A DNA stretch of 13,965 nt from Planctomycetota bacterium (GCA_019347795.1 JAHWKS010000035.1:1-13965); one strand, 5' to 3'. Counted from the stretch's first letter, positions 1 to 8,955 are shown. Notes: generated by a model from the letters alone, not told the origin. Program-made: numbers and translations.

Positions 1-3000
1 GAAGCCGCCGATGGGCTGGTTGTTCAGCTCGCGCAGGTTGCGCACCGCGCCGGGATGCGCGCCGAGCAACCCCACGTCCACGCCCGCCTCATGATCGCGC
101 TCGCCGGCATCCACCACGATTCCCCAGTCGCGGGCGTCGGTGATCGTGTTGGAGTGAATCAGCAGTTGGCCCTGGTGGCGGGCGTGGTTTTCGTCCCCGA
201 AGCCCATGTGGTTGATCACCAGCGTGGCGTTGGCGGAGGGGACGTTGGCCAGGACGTAATTCGCCCCGGCGTCGCCGAATAAATTGACGCGGTTGTCGGT
301 GCTCGTGGTTCCCGTGACGGCGCCGTCGGCGTTGGCGGCCAACAGGTTGAACCTCGTCTGGGCCGAGGGGCTGTTGATGGCGTCGCGTATTTTGCGAGCA
401 ATCACGTGATCGGGCTCGCCCGGCGTGAACAAGACGCGGAGATTGCCAGGCGCCGCGTTGCCCGAGGTGCGGAACTCGAGCGTGACGCTGTCCACGCCGT
501 CGCTGAGCTGCAGCGTGTCGCCGTTCTGGAGCTGACTGCCGGCCGGGGCAATGATGGTCGGTTCCTGCGTCAAGCGATCATTCGTGTCGATCGTGCGAGT
601 GAGGTTCGAGTTCGGGAATCCCAATGCCGGGTCTATCTCTCCGAATTCGGAGGCCGTGCGGATCTCCAACTGATAGGCGCCCGAAGGAACCGCCGGCATG
701 ATGCCGGTGGGGGCGAACAAGCTAGGGGGGGTCAGGGGGTGATTCTCGATCGAAATGTGAACCGTGTACGAGGCGCCGGGCGGGACCGGATTGCCGGTAA
801 CGACGCCGCCGGCGCCGCCCATCGAGGGCGATTCCGCCACCGCAATGACGTACCGCCCCGCGGCTGTGAACGTGTGTTCAATGAAAGGATCCAGGTTGCT
901 GGCGCTTCCGCCGGCGCCGACATTGCTATTGGCCGCATCGTCATTTTCCGCGAGCAGATTGCCGCTGCTGTCAAAGAGCGCGATGTGGGCGTTGAAGCCG
1001 CCGAAGAGGTCCCCGAAATCAAGATCGATGATCCCCCGGCTGCCGGGCGTATTCACAAAGAACGAGTAATAATCGAACGTTCCGTCTCCCGTGCCCGACA
1101 CGGTGGTGTGCGGAATGGTCGTCGACGTGTTTTGCGTCGCATCGCCGATATTGAAGTTGAAGTTCGTCGTCCAGGCCGCAAATTCGAGGTTCTGCGCCGT
1201 AGCCAGGTCGTCGTTGGGTTCGATCTCGATTTCGACCGTGGGGTTGGCGACGCCGGTGACCAACTCCCCGCGCTCGGCGAAGCCGATGATCACGTCGTCG
1301 ATGTAGGCGCCTTCGCGCGCCACCGTGCCGGTCACTTCGAACTCCAACTCCATATTGCTGCGTCCCGCGAACTGGCTAAGCGGGATGCGGGCTTGCCGCC
1401 AACTTCCGTTGTCGGCCAGCGCGATCAGGCTGGTGGTTGGGTCGGAGCTGGCGACCGGCTGTCCGTCGACCCGCACCACAAGGTCGCCCGAGGCGCCGAT
1501 GTCGAGGTAGTAGTTGAAGTACAGCACGGGCAGGTCTTCCGCGGAATAACCCTCCAGGCTGAACGTGTTCGAGGTGAGCGTGCCGGGCGCGTTGGTGAAC
1601 ATGCTGGTGTTCCCCGCCCGCGGCGCGCGGCTGCCGTCGAATGCGGCGTTCACGCCGTGTCCGGGGTCGGTCGCGCGAGCCCCCGTGGGCTGCCAGGGGG
1701 CGTTGCCGGTTTCGTCGAACAGGTCCTGAACCACCGGCGGATCGGCCGTGGAGAAGAACGACGAAGAAATGTGATCTTCGGCGATCCGCAGCACGGTGTT
1801 TAGCGGCTCCCGCCGAGCCAGCGGCTGCGAGAAGGCCCTGGGCTCGCGAGCCTCGGTCGTAACAGCCACCACATACCGCCCCTCGGGGAACAGCGCGGCG
1901 CCGATGAACGGATCGCCGACGCGGGCCGACCCGCGCGAGAAATCATCCATGTCCTGCCCTTGCAGCGGCCCAGGCTGATCTTCGGCGATGTTCGAGTCCA
2001 GGCCGGTCAGCAGCAGACGGCCGTTCGCATCAAAGACCGACAGCGACGTGTTGGGACGCGCCAGACCGTCGGCGTAGTCCATGTCGAACACCAGCGTGCT
2101 GAACGACTCGAGAAACTGCCCTGCGGTGAGCGTGTAATCGACGTCAAAGGCGTAGAAATCCACATCGGTCGCATTGCGCAACTCACCGGCAATGGAAAAC
2201 ACCGACTGGTCGATCTGGAACAGGTTGCCCAGCTCCTGCGGCTTCTGGCCAGGCGCATTGGGATTGGGGAAGAAAAGATCATTAGTTTCGTCGGGGCCGC
2301 CGGGAATCTCTTCAGGTATTTCGTTCTCACGCGCCTCGGAGACGGCCGATTCGTCTTCGCCGAACTCACCCACCAACGGCGAATGGCCCGGCAGTCCGTA
2401 GGCTTCGACGCCGTGCAGCGCGTAGCGGATATCGGCGTAACGCACGGTGGAGCCGGCGAATTCGTCGCGCTCGCGCATGCGAATCTGAAGCTGATACACG
2501 CCCGAGGTCAGACCGTCGGTCAACCGCGCCGGATCTTGCGAGCCCGGATCGTCCGGCGCATCGCTCGACAGGAGGTTGCTGCTCCGCACGCGGATGTGAT
2601 AGGGGCTGCGGGAGCCGGGGGAGCCGGGCAGCTTGATCCGCATGCCCGCGTCGCGGGGGTTGACGCCGAAGAAGTCTTTGGGTTGGCCCGACTGATGCTT
2701 CGGCTGATAGACGTTAGGCTGTTTTTGAAGCTGGTTGACGTGCCCGTCCGGAATCGCAGGCGAATTGAATAGTAGATTGGAATCCTGCGTTTCGTCGAAC
2801 GAGTTGTTCGACTGCGCCAGCAGATTGCCGCTGCCGTCGAGCACTTCGACGACCGCATCCAGCGCGATGGTGCTGCGGTCGATGTCGAGCCAGACTTCCG
2901 TGCCCCCTTCGGCGGTGAAGGTGTAAACGTCCACGTCGCCCGGCGTGTTCACGAAGCCGTGGATGAGGAAGCCCAGCCGCAGGTTCTCGTCGCCGGCGAA

Positions 3001-6000
3001 CTCGCCGGGCGCCAGGTCGCCGATGTCCTGGCCGCTGGCGATCGTAGCATTGGAGCCAGGCGCGGTGGCGCCGGCGGGCTCCTGCTCGAGAATCACCTCG
3101 ATGTTGCGATCGTAGCTGTACTGGTCGAGCAGAACGCTCCGCCAGTCGTTCGGCCGCGGCGCCGTGTTGAAGCCGTCGTTGTTGGTGTCGGTCTGGGCCG
3201 AGCCGTCCGGCTGCAGACCGGCGCCGACGGTATCGTCGCGCAGCGAGGTCATCACCACCGGGAAGCCGGGCCGCCCCAGCACGTGAATGGCGCCGCCGAT
3301 GCGGTCGCGGATCTCCAGCGGCCGGCCTGTGGCGGTGATCCCCGCACCGAATACCTCGCGGCGGAAGGGCTCGTTTAAGCCGTTGATCTTGTTAAAGTTA
3401 TCTCCTTCTCCCCACAGCTTGACCACCAGGCTTTCGGTGGGGCCGCTTTCCAGCCGCAGCCCGCCCAGCGTGTGGAAATCGGGAACGATGACCTCGTCAT
3501 AACGACGCTCCACGCCGCGCAGGTCGAACTGGCCGCCGGCCGTCCCGCCGTTGTCAAATTGTCCCGTCAACACGTGGACGATGTCGGTGTCGTCCCAGAC
3601 TCCCTCGGTCGACAACACGTCGCCCCGCACGACCATGCCGTTGATGCCGTTGTTGGCAAGCCGATTGCCGCGCACCAGCGGCCCTTGATTGTCGTCGTAG
3701 CGGGTGATCCGACCCAGCATGCCGGTCGAGCGGCCGATGTCGGGCTGCAGGTCCGGTCCGAGGGAGTTGACGCTGATGGTGATCGCCGCCTGCTCGTTGG
3801 TCGGCGAGGCCCCGACGGTTCGTGGGGCGCCGAAGCCGTTGCGGATGATGTTGTTGACCAGGATCGGCTGCGCGCCGCGTACGAAGATCGTCGCCGGCAG
3901 GTTGAATCCCCGGCCGAACCGCTCGGTCGGCCCCTGCCCGCTCACGCCGTCGGCATTGTTCTCGATAATGCTGTTGGCGATCCGCACGTCGGCCTGGTGA
4001 ACTTCGATGACGTTGAAGCCCCGGAACGTGCCCTCCACCCGGGTCACGCCGCCGCCGTAGGCGACCACGGCCCGGTCGATATCGGCCGTGCTGACGTGCC
4101 CGAAATAGAGGCCGCCCCAGTCGCCGGCCCTGGGCGCCGACTCGTTGGGGCCGTCGTCGCCGTTGGTGTCGAACGTGCCGCCGGCGCCGAAGCGGTCGTC
4201 GAGCTTGGAGGTCATCACGACCTCTTGGCCCACGAGCCCTTCGGCGATCAGTTGGCTGCCGAAGCGGGCCTCAATCCGGGCCCCTTCCAGCTTCACCACC
4301 ATGCTCGGGTCGATCCGCAGCCGGGCGCTGAGGCGCGGGCGGACCACGCCCAGCAAGAGCGGATTCAACTCATCGCCGGTGAACGAGCCGTCGTCCTCGA
4401 ACGTGTCGGCGTTCGCCGGGAGGTCGCTCGGCGTCGCGAGCACGTAAGGTCCGTCGCCGGCGGCGTTGCTGCGGTAAATGCGCTTCGTGAAGCCGGCCGG
4501 CGCCTCGGGGAGGTTGTCGAGCCGAATGGTCTGTTGGGGCATCATCGTGATCGGATCCGTGCCGAGCTCCAACTCGCTGGTGGGATCCGAGGCCGGCCCT
4601 TCTTTGCCGGCGGAATCGACAAACACGATGCGGTAGTTGTACTCGCCGCCCTGGGTGAGCTGCCCGCCCGCCATCGGCGTCAGCGTCACATCGCTGGAGG
4701 ACGGCGCGTCGTTCTGGAGCTCCGCGCCGGTGCGGGCGCCCGTGTCTACGAAGCTGCCTTGCGTAGCATTCAGTTCACCAGCCAAACGATACGGACCCGC
4801 GCCGCCGGGCGAGCTGCGGTAAATCCTGCGCGAGACGAAGTTTCCGGAGACCGACGGCAGGTTCGAGAGCCGAATCGACCCTTCGCCGTCGTCGGCGCCG
4901 GCGATCGTGACGTCGTCGGTCGCTTCGGAGGGCCTCCCCTCGACCCCGTCGCGGTCAACGAAGACGATCTTGTAGTTGTACGTGCCGGCCGCGAGGGCGC
5001 CGCCTGGACGTCCTTCCAGAGTGACCAGGTTCGCCGAGGGGCGGCCGACCTCGAGCGTTGGACCGCCGGGGGTGCTTTGAATGGCGAAGTTTTCGGCGAT
5101 GAAGTGGACGACGTCCGAATCGTCGAAACGCCCGGCCACGCGCAGCGGGGGAAGAGCGCTGCCCGCCGGCGTATTGATCTTCACGAACAGCCCGTTGATC
5201 GAGTTGTTCACCAGCCGGTTGCCGTGGATGTCGGGTCCGATCCGCGTGTAGTCGGAGGTGAACGAGGCGCCCAACTGCTGCTGCGGCGAGTGGAAGTTTG
5301 TTTCCGCGAAGCTGTTCGGGTCGGCCGCCATGGCCGCGTCCGCGCTGCGGGTGATCGAGTTGTACGAGATGGTGGGCCGCATCTCGTTGATCTGGATCGG
5401 ATTGACGACCTGCTGGTTGCCGTCGATGATCACGTTGCCGCCGCCGCCATAGCGGATATCGGCTTGATTGACGATGTTGAGGAAGATGCCTTCGCGCTCG
5501 AGGTTGAATCGGGCCTCGGCGTTGTCGAGGTCGGCCCGAATGACGATGCCGCCCCAATCGCCGGCGGCGGGGGTGGTGGTGGAGGGCAAGGTGTCTCGGC
5601 CGATCGTCTCGTCGAACCACGAGGTGAAGAAGACGCTTCCCGGCTCGACCGCTCCGGCGGGCGAGAGGAGGAGCTGCCCCGGCACGATGGCGCCGGTGGA
5701 CGTATCGAATCCGTCGTCGATCAAACGAGGGGCGCCCAGCACCTGCAGCGCGCCTCCGCTGCGGTCCACCGTGAGCGTGGAGCTGCCGACGCCGATGCGC
5801 GAGCTGCGCATCTTGAAGACGGCCGCCCGGTCGACCATGACCGTTACGCCTTTGGGCACGGCCATGGTCGAGCCGTCTTGCAGCGCCTGGCCCCCCCCCT
5901 GGTTGCTGATGCCGATCTCGTAGGCGAAGTTGTCGCCCTCGGTCTCCAGGCGGCCGTCGGCGCCGCCGTTGCCCACGATACGAACGATATCGCCCGGCTT

Positions 6001-8790
6001 GGCGTTGAGGAACGCCTCCGGAATCGTCTGGTAGGGCCGGAGGAGCGAGCCGTCGCGTCCTCCCGTCTTGGGCGTCTTGTCGACAAAGATCGTCCGCGGC
6101 GCCAGCAGGTTGCTAGGGTTGGTCAACTGCTGCGTCTGGAACCAGAAGTTATGGACGCCGCCGGGCACTCCGTCGGCGTCGCCGTCCAGCCGCGTGCCCG
6201 GCAAGTCGAGGAAGGGGGGAATCTCGGGCGGGTCCTCGCGGTTCACGGAATTGAGCGGATCGACCGTGAAGCTACGGTCCACGTCGCGGATGATGTCGTT
6301 CTCATCCACCTCGGGCCGCAGCGTCAGCCGCAGCTCGTAGTCGCCCTGGCTGGCGCCGCCGACGCCGGTGTCTTCGATGGTCGGATCGTAGCTCTCGTTT
6401 CCGCTGGCGCTGACGCCGATATAGTAGACGCCGCTGCCCAGCTCCATCTCCAGGTATGAGTCCTGGCTGAAGTAGTTGTCGTTGCGGGAAATCTGCTCGC
6501 GCACCACGCCGCCGCGCAAGTTGAGCGGCGAGTAATTGATCGTCGGCGCCGAGACGTTGGTGTCGGGAGAGCCGGATTCAATCCTCGCCTCTACCAGCGC
6601 GCCGGCTTCGGCGCTGCCGTTGATGGCGTCCACGACTTCCTGCGCCGTCGTCGCCCGGTTCCCCGCCGTGTTGAACTCAATCGTGATCGTATCGCCCGAG
6701 ACGCTCACCTGCGGCGGGGCGGACTGGGAATTATCCTTCGTCACCACCACCGAAATATCGTTGCCGGCCGCGCCCGTCTCGCGAGCCGTGAATTGCACGC
6801 TCACCGCGCCTGCGGTGTTGAAGCTTGTGCGGACCGAGGCGTTGGCGTCAACCTGTTTGTACAGCCGCAGCATGGTGTCCAGCAGGCTCGCGTTGGGGAG
6901 CCGCTCGGCGAACGATTCGGCCGTGAACAGGGCGGCCCGCTTCTCCGCCAACAGCGCGTCGCCCAGATCGACCTCGAAGCGATACAGGTCGATGTCGTTG
7001 CTGTCGGTGCGGTGCAGATGCTGGCCGTGCAGGATATCGAAATTGCCGGGGAAGATCGGCTCCGGGACCGGCGCCCCCGGATACGCGAACGAGCTGTTGA
7101 ACGCCATCAAGTTCGATGTCGGCAGATCGTCGGCCCGCCCCAGGCCGAGCATGGCCCCGATACCGATCATCGTCCGCTGGAAGAAATCGGCGCCGAAGCT
7201 GTCGTTCCACTGGAAGGAGTTGCTCAGGATCAGCATGCCGTCGTCGAAGGCGGGATCGACGCGGGCGATGAAATTGTGGCTGCCGGCGTGGTTGAGGATG
7301 TCCGCCCCCGATTGCGGCAGCGAATTGGGATCTCCGTTGACGATCGTCAACCCCAGATCGGGCGTTTCGAGGAACTGCACCCCCAGGTAGTTCCCCCACA
7401 GTTCGAACGCCTCGCGGGCCCGAACCTTTTGTTGCTCCGTGATCAGGTTCTGGAGACCCGGCGCATAGTCGGAGCGGAAGTTGTAGAAGACCGTCTCGAC
7501 GCCGGGCGTATCATCGGCGCCGTTCTCGCCGAAGGCGCCGTTAATGTGCTGCGAGAACCCCCCGCCCACGTGGTCGGGAATGTCGCGGTGCCCAGGCTCG
7601 TCCTCCGAGCCCAGGAAGTCAATCGGGAAGGGCTGCGGCTCGATCGCCGACGAGATTACGATGCTCTGGTCCGTCAGAATGTCGGTAGGAGTTCCATTGA
7701 TCGTGATCGTCGGATGGTCGGCCGTGTCGAAGCTCGATCCCGGATCCGTGCTGGGCTCATACGAGATCGGCGGCTGCGGCAAGGCTTCCCGCGTTCCGAC
7801 TCGCAATCGATAGGTCTTGGGCAGCCCGTTGCCTGCCGGACCCAGGTTGTGCAGGTCCGCCGAGAAGGTGAGGATCGCGCGGTCCGTGTCGGCGTCGTAT
7901 TCGACCGAGGTCGGCGTGAAAACCTCGTCGTCGGTGTTGTCAACCGTCTCCTTGGTAAGGATCAACTGGTAGAACTGAGGATTCTCCGCCGAGCGCGCCG
8001 TGGGATTGCCCGACGGATCATCCTCGACGAACAAATCATCCTCCGAGAAATAGACCTCGATCTGGTTACGGGCCTGATGAAGATTCCCGCTGGCGTCCCG
8101 GCGCACCGGCTGCGGAACGACCGAGAGAATCTGGGGACCAGTATCGAGATCGAAAACCAGGATGTCCCGGCTCTGCGCATCGCCGGCATTGGCCACTCCC
8201 GCGAACTGCGGCGACAGCGCGTCGGGCGGCGCGGTGGGATCGGGGTTGATCCCCCGCAGCGGCGTCACCACCGGCGGGACCGCGCTGGCGTCGGGCTGGG
8301 CGAAGACTTCAATGCGATACAGGTCGTCGGGAAGCGTCTCGGCGAAGCGATAGATGACCTCGTTCGACTCCTCGCCCAGCCCGATGAAGCCGGGGGCGAT
8401 GATGACATCATCGCCCGAATCGAAGACGCCGTCGCGGCCGGCGCCGGTGATGTGAATCGCGCCGAGGGTGTTCGGGTTGATATTCACCGTCTCGTCAAAG
8501 CGGAACGTCAGCTCCCGCGGCGAAACGTCCAGCGTGCTGCCGACCTTTAACGTCACATTGCCAGTTTGGGAATCGACATCAAGGTCGGAGAGGCTGGCAG
8601 GCCGGATCAGGAGATCGCCGGTGCTCGGCTGCACTCCGGCCAGGGAGAACGTCGCCAAAAGCTGGCGAGCTTCCAGGCTCTCCAGCCGCATGGTGCGCCC
8701 GCCCTGACGCTTGGGGCGGCGCAAAACGTTGCGGCGGCTGCGTTTCTTCATGGAGCGATGGGAAGAGTTGCGGTAGGGTCGCAGGGTCAT
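1..8790 (-). CDS. Giant exported mosaic protein (LEPR-xLL-like, metzincin-like, PPC and beta-helix modules), C-terminus off window
   Basis: Reading the minus strand from ATG at 8790 gives 2,930 codons with no stop, so the gene continues past base 1. The ATG is the first plausible start; no strong Shine-Dalgarno precedes it. Approximate layout: basic N-terminus 1-35; LESLEARQLL 36-45; Ig-like modules 70-175 and 205-345; metzincin-like segment 431-580; PPC-like module with an insert 590-830; beta-helix from 895 (begins IFVDKTPKTGGRDGSLLRPY); twin Fn3-like modules 1255-1478; beta-helix 1480-1890; PPC modules near 1935-2010, 2195-2300 and 2517-2683; a beta-sandwich-like segment 2345-2505; beta-helix again from 2837. 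Asp-rich loops such as DGDADG and DTNNDG suggest Ca2+ binding. Such proteins are generally taken to be secreted or surface adhesins of planctomycetes. The substrate is unknown. The reading frame is certain, the domain names are from recognition by eye. Confidence 0.95.
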   Translation of the reverse strand, partial: MTLRPYRNSSHRSMKKRSRRNVLRRPKRQGGRTMRLESLEARQLLATFSLAGVQPSTGDLLIRPASLSDLDVDSQTGNVTLKVGSTLDVSPRELTFRFDETVNINPNTLGAIHITGAGRDGVFDSGDDVIIAPGFIGLGEESNEVIYRFAETLPDDLYRIEVFAQPDASAVPPVVTPLRGINPDPTAPPDALSPQFAGVANAGDAQSRDILVFDLDTGPQILSVVPQPVRRDASGNLHQARNQIEVYFSEDDLFVEDDPSGNPTARSAENPQFYQLILTKETVDNTDDEVFTPTSVEYDADTDRAILTFSADLHNLGPAGNGLPKTYRLRVGTREALPQPPISYEPSTDPGSSFDTADHPTITINGTPTDILTDQSIVISSAIEPQPFPIDFLGSEDEPGHRDIPDHVGGGFSQHINGAFGENGADDTPGVETVFYNFRSDYAPGLQNLITEQQKVRAREAFELWGNYLGVQFLETPDLGLTIVNGDPNSLPQSGADILNHAGSHNFIARVDPAFDDGMLILSNSFQWNDSFGADFFQRTMIGIGAMLGLGRADDLPTSNLMAFNSSFAYPGAPVPEPIFPGNFDILHGQHLHRTDSNDIDLYRFEVDLGDALLAEKRAALFTAESFAERLPNASLLDTMLRLYKQVDANASVRTSFNTAGAVSVQFTARETGAAGNDISVVVTKDNSQSAPPQVSVSGDTITIEFNTAGNRATTAQEVVDAINGSAEAGALVEARIESGSPDTNVSAPTINYSPLNLRGGVVREQISRNDNYFSQDSYLEMELGSGVYYIGVSASGNESYDPTIEDTGVGGASQGDYELRLTLRPEVDENDIIRDVDRSFTVDPLNSVNREDPPEIPPFLDLPGTRLDGDADGVPGGVHNFWFQTQQLTNPSNLLAPRTIFVDKTPKTGGRDGSLLRPYQTIPEAFLNAKPGDIVRIVGNGGADGRLETEGDNFAYEIGISNQGGGQALQDGSTMAVPKGVTVMVDRAAVFKMRSSRIGVGSSTLTVDRSGGALQVLGAPRLIDDGFDTSTGAIVPGQLLLSPAGAVEPGSVFFTSWFDETIGRDTLPSTTTPAAGDWGGIVIRADLDNAEARFNLEREGIFLNIVNQADIRYGGGGNVIIDGNQQVVNPIQINEMRPTISYNSITRSADAAMAADPNSFAETNFHSPQQQLGASFTSDYTRIGPDIHGNRLVNNSINGLFVKINTPAGSALPPLRVAGRFDDSDVVHFIAENFAIQSTPGGPTLEVGRPSANLVTLEGRPGGALAAGTYNYKIVFVDRDGVEGRPSEATDDVTIAGADDGEGSIRLSNLPSVSGNFVSRRIYRSSPGGAGPYRLAGELNATQGSFVDTGARTGAELQNDAPSSSDVTLTPMAGGQLTQGGEYNYRIVFVDSAGKEGPASDPTSELELGTDPITMMPQQTIRLDNLPEAPAGFTKRIYRSNAAGDGPYVLATPSDLPANADTFEDDGSFTGDELNPLLLGVVRPRLSARLRIDPSMVVKLEGARIEARFGSQLIAEGLVGQEVVMTSKLDDRFGAGGTFDTNGDDGPNESAPRAGDWGGLYFGHVSTADIDRAVVAYGGGVTRVEGTFRGFNVIEVHQADVRIANSIIENNADGVSGQGPTERFGRGFNLPATIFVRGAQPILVNNIIRNGFGAPRTVGASPTNEQAAITISVNSLGPDLQPDIGRSTGMLGRITRYDDNQGPLVRGNRLANNGINGMVVRGDVLSTEGVWDDTDIVHVLTGQFDNGGTAGGQFDLRGVERRYDEVIVPDFHTLGGLRLESGPTESLVVKLWGEGDNFNKINGLNEPFRREVFGAGITATGRPLEIRDRIGGAIHVLGRPGFPVVMTSLRDDTVGAGLQPDGSAQTDTNNDGFNTAPRPNDWRSVLLDQYSYDRNIEVILEQEPAGATAPGSNATIASGQDIGDLAPGEFAGDENLRLGFLIHGFVNTPGDVDVYTFTAEGGTEVWLDIDRSTIALDAVVEVLDGSGNLLAQSNNSFDETQDSNLLFNSPAIPDGHVNQLQKQPNVYQPKHQSGQPKDFFGVNPRDAGMRIKLPGSPGSRSPYHIRVRSSNLLSSDAPDDPGSQDPARLTDGLTSGVYQLQIRMRERDEFAGSTVRYADIRYALHGVEAYGLPGHSPLVGEFGEDESAVSEARENEIPEEIPGGPDETNDLFFPNPNAPGQKPQELGNLFQIDQSVFSIAGELRNATDVDFYAFDVDYTLTAGQFLESFSTLVFDMDYADGLARPNTSLSVFDANGRLLLTGLDSNIAEDQPGPLQGQDMDDFSRGSARVGDPFIGAALFPEGRYVVAVTTEAREPRAFSQPLARREPLNTVLRIAEDHISSSFFSTADPPVVQDLFDETGNAPWQPTGARATDPGHGVNAAFDGSRAPRAGNTSMFTNAPGTLTSNTFSLEGYSAEDLPVLYFNYYLDIGASGDLVVRVDGQPVASSDPTTSLIALADNGSWRQARIPLSQFAGRSNMELEFEVTGTVAREGAYIDDVIIGFAERGELVTGVANPTVEIEIEPNDDLATAQNLEFAAWTTNFNFNIGDATQNTSTTIPHTTVSGTGDGTFDYYSFFVNTPGSRGIIDLDFGDLFGGFNAHIALFDSSGNLLAENDDAANSNVGAGGSASNLDPFIEHTFTAAGRYVIAVAESPSMGGAGGVVTGNPVPPGASYTVHISIENHPLTPPSLFAPTGIMPAVPSGAYQLEIRTASEFGEIDPALGFPNSNLTRTIDTNDRLTQEPTIIAPAGSQLQNGDTLQLSDGVDSVTLEFRTSGNAAPGNLRVLFTPGEPDHVIARKIRDAINSPSAQTRFNLLAANADGAVTGTTSTDNRVNLFGDAGANYVLANVPSANATLVINHMGFGDENHARHQGQLLIHSNTITDARDWGIVVDAGERDHEAGVDVGLLGAHPGAVRNLRELNNQPIGGF
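4357..5028 (-). repeat. Two tandem Fn3-like modules in the giant protein
   Basis: Residues 1255-1367 and 1368 to about 1478 are two copies of a module of roughly 110 residues. Both share the order YNY(K/R)IVFVD, then G-x-EG, then IRL(S/D)NLP, then RIYRS, then GPY, then F-x-D-x-G. The copies have diverged widely outside these blocks. They lie between two beta-helix super-repeats, as if inserted as a pair. The Fn3-like label rests on the length and strand pattern only. Confidence 0.7.
5891..5899 (-). repeat. G9 homopolymer in the giant coding frame
   Basis: Nine C on the plus strand are nine G in the coding strand and fall in residues 965-967 (Gly-Gly-Gly in SNQGGGQAL). Homopolymers of this length are slippage-prone. 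Gain or loss of one base would truncate the protein about a third of the way along. Confidence 0.9.
6530..6822 (-). other. Insert module inside a PPC-like domain
   Basis: Residues about 657-753 of the giant protein contain GAAGNDISVVVTKD, then VSGDTITIEFN, then TAQEVVDAINGS. It is a beta-rich stretch with one helix. It sits between SNDIDLYRFEVD and SGVYYIGVSASGN, which look like the two halves of one PPC (pre-peptidase C-terminal) domain. A loosely similar module with NGDTLQLSDGVDSVTLEF and IARKIRDAINS occurs near residues 2748-2833. The family name is not recognised. Confidence 0.45.
7097..7500 (-). other. Metzincin-like domain with a degenerate zinc motif
   Basis: Residues 431-565 of the giant protein begin VETVFYNFRSDY, continue through an amphipathic helix containing REAFELWGNYLGVQF, and reach residues 541-557, MIGIGAMLGLGRADDLP. 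The layout matches matrixin-type metalloproteases, whose active helix is M-HExxH-xLGLGH-xxDLP. The flanking M, IG, LGLG and DLP are kept. The three histidines and the glutamate are replaced: HE by IG, H by A and H by R. A catalytic zinc site therefore looks impossible. The fold assignment is inference from pattern. Confidence 0.6.
8656..8685 (-). other. LEPR-xLL-like N-terminal motif of the giant protein
   Basis: Residues 36-45 read LESLEARQLL, followed by ATFSLA. This resembles the LE-x-LE-x-R-x-LLA motif found near the N-terminus of many very large planctomycete exported proteins. It follows a strongly basic stretch (KKRSRR, RRPKRQGGR). No long hydrophobic core typical of a Sec signal peptide is visible. 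A role in export or processing is inferred from its position across the family and has not been shown here. Confidence 0.8.
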
Positions 8791-8955
8791 GAACCAAGTC
8801 TCAGTGTGCGTATGCGGCTGAGTCGCGCGCGAATCGGCAGGCGGACAGGACGCTGGCCGCCGACAATGGCAGCGGCAGCGTGGGTAAGAGTTGACGCATC
8901 CCAGACCGGCCCCGAAATCGGATCGCGGACGATGCTCCGCGTTGTGGCAAGTTCG

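Noticed and set aside
1339..1348. GAACTCCAAC, identical to the head of the REP-like unit, within the giant gene
   Set aside because: It encodes part of MELEFEV in a beta-strand region and no hairpin adjoins it, so it is a chance match.
3472..6459. A 995-codon plus-strand open frame, with others at 406-1803 and 6793-8550
   Set aside because: These are codon-aligned antisense to the giant gene. They stay open because that gene almost never uses the TTA, CTA or TCA codons. Their translations are rich in Arg, Val, Ala and Asp without any recognisable domain, whereas the minus strand reads as clear modules.
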